This document shows, one piece after another, positions 1 through 3,754 of a stretch of 5,169 bases of DNA; the first letter of the stretch is position 1, and every line of letters starts with the position of its first letter. The notes beneath the pieces are model-generated. The model was not told the origin of the DNA. It did no database searches and was given only the letters and a program-made list of their open reading frames with translations. Position numbers and translations under genes: made by a program. The stretch lies in contig MFJA01000078.1 in assembly GCA_001779055.1 (NCBI GenBank), forward strand, positions 1 through 5,169, given 5' to 3'. The stretch is from Candidatus Gottesmanbacteria bacterium RBG_16_37_8 (GTDB taxonomy: Bacteria; Patescibacteriota; Microgenomatia; 2-02-FULL-39-11).

Positions 1-578
1 GTCAATAAAATAATTTTACTTTTGAGGTTATAGGCTGTTTTTAATCTTTGATTAAAGTATAATTTTTTAAAATATTCGTCTCCCCAATGCGGAAAGACAG
101 TAAAATTAACAAGATTTAATCCTTCATAAGAATCTAAAATATAAGCCTTGCGTGCTTCGTCTATGAATCTGGTTATATAAAGATCAGGTCCGGCAATTAC
201 TGATCCAGCGCTGGAACCGATATATATTTTTCCTTGTCTAACATAATCTCTAATCAAGTTAAGAATATTACTTTCCTGCATTTTCTTAAGAAGATAAAAC
301 TGATTACCACCGGAAAAATATAAAACATCAGTTTTATCTAATTTTTCTTTAATTTCCGTTGCTTTTTTCCCGGTTATGGTAAAATCAAAAATCTTAAATC
401 CTACTTTAACCAAAGATTGTCTGTCTTTTTTTAACCACTGTAAATCACCCTTTTCCACTTCTGCAGCCGTATCAATAAAAGCCAGATTTAAATCTTTGGG
501 AGACTTACTTAAAAATCTGGGAATATGATGAGCAACACAACTTATCTGGGAGGTGAGGAATAATTTTATATTTTTCAT
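1..578 (-). CDS. Peptidase E-like serine peptidase (family S51), C-terminus cut by window edge
   Basis: This open frame has no stop before the left edge; 192 complete codons are visible. It starts at ATG 578-576. It looks like a family S51 peptidase (dipeptidase E / cyanophycinase class, glutamine-amidotransferase-like fold), soluble and cytoplasmic. Visible marks: YFSGGNQFYLL at residues 88-97, matching the family's GGN loop; the nucleophile elbow GSSAGS at 121-126, with Ser123 as the expected nucleophile; and FPHWGDE at 162-168, with His164 as the expected catalytic histidine. The acidic partner is probably in RFIDEAR (137-143). Dipeptidase E proteins are about 200-230 aa, so perhaps 15-40 residues are missing. 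The ATG overlaps the TGA of the upstream 78-aa gene (ATGA), so the two are probably co-transcribed and translationally coupled. Known S51 dipeptidases cleave Asp-Xaa dipeptides; the substrate here is not shown by the sequence. Confidence 0.85.
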   Translation of the reverse strand, partial: MKNIKLFLTSQISCVAHHIPRFLSKSPKDLNLAFIDTAAEVEKGDLQWLKKDRQSLVKVGFKIFDFTITGKKATEIKEKLDKTDVLYFSGGNQFYLLKKMQESNILNLIRDYVRQGKIYIGSSAGSVIAGPDLYITRFIDEARKAYILDSYEGLNLVNFTVFPHWGDEYFKKLYFNQRLKTAYNLKSKIILL

Positions 579-811
579 TTCTTCCATGTTTGTCTTTCTT
601 TTTCAATATATTCTTCCCCTTTCCCGTATACACCTTTGGAGATTCCTTTAACCCGATCTACCGAACTCCGTTTTCCATTCGCTAAATATTTTGAAAAACG
701 GCGATGAATTTCTTGTGAACTCAAAGGTTTTTTACTTGTAGAAAAGCTTCCTTTAAGAGTAAGAAAGTCCCGAATAGACTCATCAGTCAGTTTTTTGGAA
801 TTATCCTTCAT
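575..811 (-). CDS. Small protein with AbrB/VapB-type antitoxin tail but no DNA-binding domain (78 aa)
   Basis: Residues 15-44 (DFLTLKGS ... FSKYLA) match residues 47-76 of the AbrB-family antitoxin encoded at 1771-2013: 20 of 30 identical by eye, including DFL-LKGS, KKPL, EIH-RFS and LA. In that antitoxin this stretch follows the AbrB swapped-hairpin domain and should be the toxin-binding tail. Here the AbrB domain is absent: a TAA stop sits directly before the ATG in frame, and none of the upstream frames reads as AbrB. After the tail comes a basic, charged extension (GISKGVYG, then EEYIEKERQTW, about 56-76) that resembles ends of other small antitoxins. No toxin gene is adjacent; the next gene, overlapping by ATGA, is the S51 peptidase. 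It could be a trimmed antitoxin, an anti-antitoxin decoy, or an antitoxin for a distant toxin. Conservation of the tail argues that the frame is real; the function is unknown. Confidence 0.68.
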   Translation of the reverse strand: MKDNSKKLTDESIRDFLTLKGSFSTSKKPLSSQEIHRRFSKYLANGKRSSVDRVKGISKGVYGKGEEYIEKERQTWKK

Positions 812-821
812 TTAAAATAGA

Positions 822-827
822 ATTATA
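822..827 (-). promoter_or_regulatory. -10 box TATAAT upstream of the 78-aa gene
   Basis: A perfect TATAAT on the minus strand ends 10 bases before the ATG at 811. No convincing -35 hexamer is seen 16-18 bases upstream. If used, transcription would begin about 4 bases before the start codon. No Shine-Dalgarno sequence precedes the ATG, which fits a leaderless or near-leaderless message. Confidence 0.4.
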
Positions 828-922
828 CTTCATTCGCCAATTCAACCCGTAATAGTCTATTGATTTAAACCAAAGAACTATTTGATTTTGTTATCTTTTT
901 ATCAATTTTTCCTTTGAAGATT

Positions 923-928
923 TATAAT
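923..928 (+). promoter_or_regulatory. -10 box TATAAT upstream of the aldolase stub and tRNA-binding gene
   Basis: A plus-strand TATAAT lies 14 bases before ATG 943. There is no good -35 at the expected spacing. It would start transcription near 935 and is the best visible candidate promoter for the stub and the downstream tRNA-binding gene. Together with the minus-strand TATAAT at 822-827 it makes the 812-942 gap a divergent promoter region. Otherwise that gap holds only AT-rich sequence with nothing I recognise. Confidence 0.35.
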
Positions 929-942
929 TCATATATCCCAAT

Positions 943-1041
943 ATGAAAAAATATTTGTTTTTTAATGATTATTCGGAGGGAGCGCATCCGAGTATTATAA
1001 AATATTTAAATAGGGGGCTATATGATTCCAGTAGCGGTTAA
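943..1041 (+). pseudogene. N-terminal stub of a threonine aldolase-like gene (32 codons, then TAA)
   Basis: The frame from ATG 943 reads MKKYLFFNDYSEGAHPSIIK and ends at TAA 1039-1041. The stretch FNDYSEGAHP followed by a hydrophobic pair is, from memory, the characteristic start of PLP-dependent low-specificity/allo-threonine aldolases of the beta-eliminating lyase family, which are about 340-350 aa. Nothing after codon 32 continues that protein, and the catalytic lysine region is absent, so this is a remnant rather than an enzyme. The tRNA-binding gene begins inside it at 1022 in a different frame, and the stub's AGG GGG codons form that gene's ribosome-binding site. It may now serve as a translated leader. 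The match is recognised from memory and short; coincidence is possible but unlikely given about ten consecutive typical residues at the right distance from a start codon. Confidence 0.6.
1012..1017 (+). promoter_or_regulatory. Shine-Dalgarno AGGGGG for the tRNA-binding gene
   Basis: AGGGGG ends 4 bases before ATG 1022, and an in-frame TAA at 1007-1009 excludes a longer N-terminus. The purine run therefore supports 1022 as the start. It lies inside the coding frame of the aldolase stub. This is the clearest Shine-Dalgarno site in the window. Confidence 0.6.
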
Positions 1042-1375
1042 ACCAGTAATTAAATATTCGGATCTGGAGAAGATTGATGTTCGGGTGGGGACGATCGAGG
1101 AGGTTATCGATATTGAAAATTCGGATAATTTGGTCAAGCTGGTAGTGAATTTCGGCGATCACAAAAGAAACATAGTCGTTGGACTAAAAAAAGAAAGAGA
1201 CAATCCAAAAGAAATAGAGGGAAAACAGGCTTTATTTGTTATTAACCTTGAACCAAGAGAAATGGTGGGAATATTATCCGAGGGAATGCTTTTTGATATT
1301 GGGTATCTTGACGGAATTACTCCTGTTCTTGCTGTTCCGGAAAAACCCGTTCCTAATGGTTCAAGAGCTGGTTAA
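1022..1375 (+). CDS. Stand-alone tRNA-binding OB-fold protein (EMAP-II / Trbp111 / MetRS-beta type)
   Basis: The 117-aa protein is almost entirely one tRNA-binding domain. KIDVRVGTIEEV (17-28) is the family's first beta-strand signature; RNIVVGLKKE (49-58) and GKQALFVINLEPREM (67-81) form the OB-fold core; GILSEGMLFD (83-92) is the conserved GxxSxGM loop contacting tRNA; VPEKPVPNGSRAG closes the domain. The domain occurs at the C-terminus of many methionyl-tRNA synthetases, in plant and animal Arc1p/p43-like factors, and as free dimeric Trbp111-type proteins; the length here (about 110 aa) fits the free form. It binds tRNA without sequence-specific catalysis and may assist a synthetase encoded elsewhere. 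The stop TAA is followed at once by TAG. Its last 15 bases overlap the 3' end of the convergent vapC-like gene. It starts within the aldolase stub. No terminator hairpin is seen. Confidence 0.88.
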   Translation: MIPVAVKPVIKYSDLEKIDVRVGTIEEVIDIENSDNLVKLVVNFGDHKRNIVVGLKKERDNPKEIEGKQALFVINLEPREMVGILSEGMLFDIGYLDGITPVLAVPEKPVPNGSRAG

Positions 1376-1762
1376 TAGAGAAGTTAGTTTGTTCAGTTTC
1401 GTGTCGAAGGAAAATAGTTCTCCATGATGTTCTTCACAATAGTAAGTAAGAAACGCATCAGGAAAACTAATATTATTAGCAAGCCATAAATCCAGTGCTT
1501 TTAGGAATAATACCCTATCTTCAATTCTAAAATAATCCATAGATATAATTGCTTTTAATTTATCATTTATCTTGCTCTTACTGAACTGATAATATTTATC
1601 CAGTGTAAATTGTATTTCAAAAATAATTATCTGAGGAACAATTATTGCGATTTCTCTGTTTTTAGCTTTAGAAAAGACAGTTTCCGCTTTTTTAACCTGA
1701 TAAGGAATATCGTTTAATAGAAAACGGAGAAATACATTAGCATCGGGAATTATGGATTTCAT
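1361..1762 (-). CDS. VapC-type PIN-domain toxin, partner of the AbrB antitoxin upstream
   Basis: This is a 133-aa PIN-domain protein, the usual VapC length. The acidic residues expected to hold Mg2+ are visible: Asp7 in IIPDANVFLRFLLND, Glu49 in PQIIIFEIQFTL, Asp102 in SFPDAFLTYYC and Asp120 in LFSFDTKLNKL. VapC toxins are endoribonucleases that cut tRNA or rRNA when the antitoxin is lost. The ATG lies 8 bases after the stop of the AbrB-like antitoxin gene, so the two form one operon (antitoxin first) read from the promoter at 2022-2050. No strong ribosome-binding site is seen in the gap, which suggests coupling to translation of the antitoxin. The end of the gene overlaps the convergent tRNA-binding gene by 15 bases. 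All four key acids are present, so the toxin is probably active. The RNA target cannot be read from the sequence. Confidence 0.88.
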   Translation of the reverse strand: MKSIIPDANVFLRFLLNDIPYQVKKAETVFSKAKNREIAIIVPQIIIFEIQFTLDKYYQFSKSKINDKLKAIISMDYFRIEDRVLFLKALDLWLANNISFPDAFLTYYCEEHHGELFSFDTKLNKLTSLLTSS

Positions 1763-1770
1763 TCAGATTA

Positions 1771-2013
1771 TCAACGATTTTTTCCTGCCAGGAAACGCGA
1801 AAATCGTTCATGAATTTCTTCAGATGTAAGCGGTTTTTTATTACTCTGAAGACTGCCTTTCAGATTTAAAAAATCCGCCACCGGTTCTACAACAATTCCA
1901 CTGCCCTCAACTTTGAGAGAAGCTTTCCCATTTTTTTTAAATCCTAGTTTTTTTTGAACATCAACCGGAATGCTGATCTGACCTTGTGATGTAACTGCTA
2001 CTGTATAGACCAT
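1771..2013 (-). CDS. AbrB/MazE/SpoVT-family antitoxin (VapB)
   Basis: An 80-aa antitoxin. Residues 1-45 are an AbrB-type swapped-hairpin DNA-binding domain: VTSQGQISIPVDVQKKLGF is the classic signature (VTxxGQItIPxxvRxxLG), followed by ASLKVEGSGIVVEPV. Residues 47-80 (DFLNLKGSLQSNKKPLTSEE onward) form the flexible tail that should wrap the PIN toxin encoded 8 bases downstream. It would dimerise, neutralise the toxin and repress its own promoter. The ATG at 2013 lies only 8 bases from the -10 box, leaving essentially no leader, and there is no Shine-Dalgarno sequence. Its tail is closely related to that of the orphan 78-aa protein at 575-811, so the two may be able to bind related toxins or to interfere with each other. 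Confidence 0.9.
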   Translation of the reverse strand: MVYTVAVTSQGQISIPVDVQKKLGFKKNGKASLKVEGSGIVVEPVADFLNLKGSLQSNKKPLTSEEIHERFSRFLAGKNR

Positions 2014-2021
2014 ATATAAAG

Positions 2022-2050
2022 AATATACTATTTTGCATTGAAAATGTCAA
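2022..2050 (-). promoter_or_regulatory. Near-consensus sigma-70 promoter of the AbrB-VapC operon, leaderless spacing
   Basis: On the minus strand TTGACA (2050-2045), a 17-base spacer and TATATT (2027-2022) are followed after 8 bases by the ATG at 2013. Transcription should start within a few bases of the start codon. Two small inverted repeats could be operator sites for the antitoxin: ATTTT-N6-AAAAT in the spacer (2030-2045) and TATAT-N5-ATATA over the -10 and start codon (2013-2027). Both are AT-rich and therefore weak evidence. Confidence 0.8.
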
Positions 2051-2054
2051 TAAA

Positions 2055-2084
2055 TAATATAAATGGCTAAAATTAATATAAATG
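2055..2084. repeat. Two exact 11-bp direct repeats (TAATATAAATG), 19 bp apart
   Basis: The 11-mer occurs at 2055-2065 and 2074-2084, immediately upstream of the -35 box of the antitoxin promoter and just past the stop of the NIF3 gene. Position and A/T content fit either an upstream activating (UP-like) element or an accessory regulator site. In such AT-rich DNA the repeat may also be chance. Confidence 0.35.
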
Positions 2085-2094
2085 AGATTAATAT

Positions 2095-2778
2095 TTAAAC
2101 TTCGTTTTTCAGGTCCAGCCAGACGGGGGTGATTTGGGTAAGGTCTTTTTTTACTTTTTCCATTAAGGCTTTGATGCCGAAACACTCCGTGTGATAATGG
2201 CCGCCGGCAATTAAATTTATTCCGGCTTCACGAAAGAGTTCCCTGTTCCATTCATGAACTTCACCAGTAATGTATAAATCAACGTTATTTTTTACTAAGT
2301 CAGTCATTTCTCTGGAGATTGGTGCGCCTTTACCTGAAATAGCAACAACTTTATTTATTTCGCTTTTGCCAAAATCATAAAAAACGCTTCTTGTCGACAA
2401 ATGGGGTTTTAAGGATTTTTTAATTTCAGCCAAACTGATGCTTTGGGGAAATTTTCCCGTATAACCCCAGGGATCACCATGATGAAGGAAATGTTTATCA
2501 GGTTGAGCGCCTATTGTTTTTAAAATGGAAACGTTATTACCGACTTCCGGATGGGCATCTAATAGAAAATGATAGCCAAAAAGTGAAATATCATTTTTTA
2601 TTAAATAACTCATTCTTTCCTGAAAAATATAATCGTAATTATTGGTTTTGGGTAAGTTAAAAGAATGATGGACAATTAACGCCTGGCAATTTTTTTGTTT
2701 GGCAAGTTTAAAGAGCTCAACTGAAGCGGAAACTGCAAAACCGATATTTTCAATTTGATCAGATCTTTTAACCATCAA
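2095..2778 (-). CDS. NIF3-family dinuclear-metal protein (YbgI / GTP cyclohydrolase I type 2-like), main frame
   Basis: The frame encodes all metal-site motifs of the NIF3 family. Counting from TTG 2778: LIVHHS at 35-39 (His37, His38), LFGYHFLLDAHPEVGNN at 66-82 (Asp74), LYITGEVHEWNRELF at 168-182, and AGGHYHTECFG at 191-201 (His194, Glu198). NIF3 proteins form toroidal hexamers with two metals per site; the cellular reaction is unsettled, although some are annotated as GTP cyclohydrolase I type 2. The 227 residues lack the family's N-terminal segment, which is present just upstream in another frame (2775-2876). In the same frame, before TTG, the codons read YDHG, giving a HGLMV run that lines up with the family's NGLQV. 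So TTG 2778 or ATG 2775 is a forced start rather than the ancestral one. A TGA limits further extension in this frame. The protein may be non-functional, or the sequence may have lost one base. Confidence 0.85.
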   Translation of the reverse strand: MMVKRSDQIENIGFAVSASVELFKLAKQKNCQALIVHHSFNLPKTNNYDYIFQERMSYLIKNDISLFGYHFLLDAHPEVGNNVSILKTIGAQPDKHFLHHGDPWGYTGKFPQSISLAEIKKSLKPHLSTRSVFYDFGKSEINKVVAISGKGAPISREMTDLVKNNVDLYITGEVHEWNRELFREAGINLIAGGHYHTECFGIKALMEKVKKDLTQITPVWLDLKNEV

Positions 2779-2876
2779 ACCATGGTCATATAGGGATCGA
2801 TTTTTTCCACATCAAGTTTCGGGTCAAAAAACATCAGTTTATCTAGATATATAGATAGATCTTTTAAAGAAATCAT
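2775..2876 (-). pseudogene. Frameshifted N-terminal segment of the NIF3 gene
   Basis: From ATG 2876 the frame encodes 33 residues beginning MISLKDLSIYLDKL and ending at TGA 2777-2775. This is the usual start of NIF3 proteins (short helix with LKDL-YLD-L). It ends KIDPYMTMV in this frame, while the main frame picks up with HGLMVKR. Adding one A in ACC-ATGG (about 2783-2784) would give PYMTNGLMVKR and one continuous protein of about 260 aa, the normal family size. So a single-base deletion, real or from assembly, separates the two parts. The site is not a recognisable slippery heptamer. Confidence 0.72.
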
Positions 2877-2883
2877 ATTATTT

Positions 2884-2896
2884 GGGGACAGTCCCC
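2884..2896. repeat. 13-bp perfect palindrome GGGGAC-A-GTCCCC upstream of the NIF3 start
   Basis: Six-base arms with a one-base centre, strikingly GC-rich for this DNA, lie 7 bases before ATG 2876. A second pairing is possible on the minus strand, with GGACA (2904-2900) against TGTCC (2890s). It looks like a REP-like palindrome of the kind mobilised by RAYT (IS200-like) transposases; that is an inference from appearance. In the transcript it would form a 5' leader hairpin. Confidence 0.55.
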
Positions 2897-2909
2897 TCTT
2901 GTCCACACA

Positions 2910-2918
2910 ATTATATCA
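2910..2918 (-). promoter_or_regulatory. Extended -10 promoter TGATATAAT for the NIF3 gene
   Basis: TG-A-TATAAT is a perfect extended -10 element on the minus strand, 33 bases before ATG 2876. No good -35 is seen, which extended -10 promoters tolerate. Its TGA is also the stop codon of the decayed helicase tail, so this promoter was built from remnant DNA. A message from here would carry the GGGGAC palindrome in its leader. Confidence 0.5.
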
Positions 2919-2963
2919 TTGCCAGGTTTCGCAGATGAGGCAGAAGTCTCAGAAGTTGTACTA
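2916..2963 (-). pseudogene. Decayed copy of the helicase-nuclease C-terminus
   Basis: Read on the minus strand in the matching frame, the codons give stop-Y-N-F-stop-D-F-C-L-I-C-E-T-W-Q-stop, against W-C-D-F-C-D-F-R-L-I-C-E-A-W-Q-stop at the end of the gene at 3755. Two of the three clustered iron-sulfur cysteines are lost (Cys457 to Tyr, Cys460 to stop), and the Trp before them is a TAG. Several other differences are synonymous third-base changes, which suggests this copy evolved as coding DNA before it decayed. Homology fades upstream, at the end of the PIN toxin gene. Confidence 0.72.
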
Positions 2964-2976
2964 AGACTCAGCATTT

Positions 2977-3411
2977 TCACTTAATTAATTGTAAGAATTC
3001 ATTAATCGTAAGAATTTTAAAAGGTTTTATGTCGGAATGCTCTTTGAGGGAAAGAAGATCATCATCTCCTGTAACTAGATAATCCGCTTTACCATCTATT
3101 GCAGTGGCTATAACTATTAAATCTTCCTTATCACGAACTGATACTCTAGGCAGTTTTAATTGGGAAATAATTTTAGAATTTTTCTTAATTTTATTAAGCA
3201 TATCGCCAATAGCGGTTGTGGTAAGTGAATATTTCATACTTATTTTTGGATAACTTAACACTCTCTCTAATTCCTTTAAGACTGGTGTAGAAGTTATAAG
3301 ATCAAATTTTTTACTTTTCCAAAGACGCATAATTTTTCCGGGGTTGCTTTTTGGGAGAATTAAGCCGCTGATTATTACATTTGTATCAAGAACGGCCAAA
3401 GGTTTCTTCAT
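2977..3411 (-). CDS. PIN-domain toxin of the COG1569 type
   Basis: A 144-aa PIN-domain protein, normal length for the family annotated as putative toxin-antitoxin toxin, PIN family. The start AVLDTNVIISGLILP (6-20) is diagnostic, with Asp9 binding metal. Glu47 in STPVLKELERVLSYPK and the acidic pair in VRDKEDLIVIATA (Asp94, Asp97) follow, and LVTGDDDLLSLK (112-123) gives the fourth acidic site at 116-118. The expected activity is Mg2+-dependent RNA cleavage. The gene begins inside the end of the Phd-like antitoxin gene (26-base overlap, different frame), so translation is coupled and antitoxin is made first. Its end abuts the decayed helicase tail. It is not closely similar to the PIN toxin at 1361-1762; the two modules belong to different subfamilies and were acquired separately. 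All catalytic acids are intact. Confidence 0.88.
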   Translation of the reverse strand: MKKPLAVLDTNVIISGLILPKSNPGKIMRLWKSKKFDLITSTPVLKELERVLSYPKISMKYSLTTTAIGDMLNKIKKNSKIISQLKLPRVSVRDKEDLIVIATAIDGKADYLVTGDDDLLSLKEHSDIKPFKILTINEFLQLIK

Positions 3412-3703
3412 ATATCTTTTTACGTACTTCTTTCACGGCTTCAGTCACATCCCGCATAACCTCTTCTTCTTTTTTATCAATGTTTCGTGCCTGAATTTTT
3501 TCAATTACCTCAAAAAACTTTTGATCTTCTTTAATCTGCTTATATTCATCAAGCATATCAAGACTGATAATGGCAGCTTGAGGTTTATTATTTGACATTA
3601 CTACTACCGGGCGCTTTGTTTTTCTTACTTTCTCAAAAACCTTTTTATAGCCCCGTTGGATATCACGGGCTGAGATGGTGGAGGGGAAAGATTGGGTCTG
3701 CAT
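3386..3703 (-). CDS. Phd/YefM-family antitoxin
   Basis: A 105-aa antitoxin. Residues 8-52 carry the Phd/YefM fold: STISARDIQRGYKKVFEKV, then KTKRPVVVMSNNKPQAAIIS, matching the family pattern of isa-dir-n-vl-v-t-pvvvt-gkp-avl-s. LDMLDEYKQIK begins the helix after it. Residues about 55-105 are charged and helical (KKEEEVMRDVTEAVKEVRKK), the usual toxin-binding tail. It should neutralise the PIN toxin encoded with a 26-base overlap downstream and repress its own promoter, where an 18-bp inverted repeat overlies the -35. The ATG at 3703 is only 8 bases from the -10 and has no Shine-Dalgarno sequence. The Phd plus COG1569-PIN pairing is common in bacteria and supports both assignments. Confidence 0.87.
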   Translation of the reverse strand: MQTQSFPSTISARDIQRGYKKVFEKVRKTKRPVVVMSNNKPQAAIISLDMLDEYKQIKEDQKFFEVIEKIQARNIDKKEEEVMRDVTEAVKEVRKKIYEETFGRS

Positions 3704-3711
3704 ATATAACT

Positions 3712-3739
3712 ATTATATTAAATTATTTTTGTATGTCAA
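3712..3739 (-). promoter_or_regulatory. Consensus sigma-70 promoter of the Phd/PIN operon, leaderless spacing
   Basis: Minus strand TTGACA (3739-3734), a 16-base spacer and a perfect TATAAT (3717-3712) are followed after 8 bases by ATG 3703. Both hexamers are exact consensus. The message should start at or within a few bases of the start codon, as for the other antitoxin operon in this window. Confidence 0.82.
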
Positions 3740-3750
3740 GTTGATGACAT
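3733..3750. promoter_or_regulatory. Probable antitoxin operator: inverted repeat ATGTCA-N6-TGACAT over the -35
   Basis: Perfect 6-base arms (3733-3738 and 3745-3750) are separated by 6 bases, and the left arm includes most of the -35 hexamer. A repressor dimer bound here would block RNA polymerase. Phd/YefM antitoxins are known to autorepress by binding short palindromes near their promoters, so this is the natural candidate operator. Confidence 0.55.
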
Positions 3751-3754
3751 TATT

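Noticed and set aside
812..942. Missing AbrB domain of the 78-aa protein hidden in the upstream gap
   Set aside because: I read the minus-strand frames there; the in-frame TAA is immediate and I found no AbrB signature in the others.
1236..1427. Plus-strand 63-codon open frame
   Set aside because: It overlaps the tRNA-binding gene in another frame and its peptide resembles no protein family; a shadow frame.
1961..2185. Minus-strand 74-codon open frame
   Set aside because: It straddles the antitoxin start, its promoter and the end of nif3, with a low-complexity aromatic peptide; a shadow frame.
2775..2790. Programmed -1 frameshift or TGA recoding joining the two NIF3 parts
   Set aside because: No slippery heptamer is present and TGA is used as a normal stop by other genes here; a lost base explains it more simply.
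3344..3595. Plus-strand 83-codon frame rich in Phe, Leu and Ile that could look like a membrane protein
   Set aside because: It is the complement of AT-rich Lys/Glu codons in the antitoxin and toxin genes; the hydrophobicity is an artefact.
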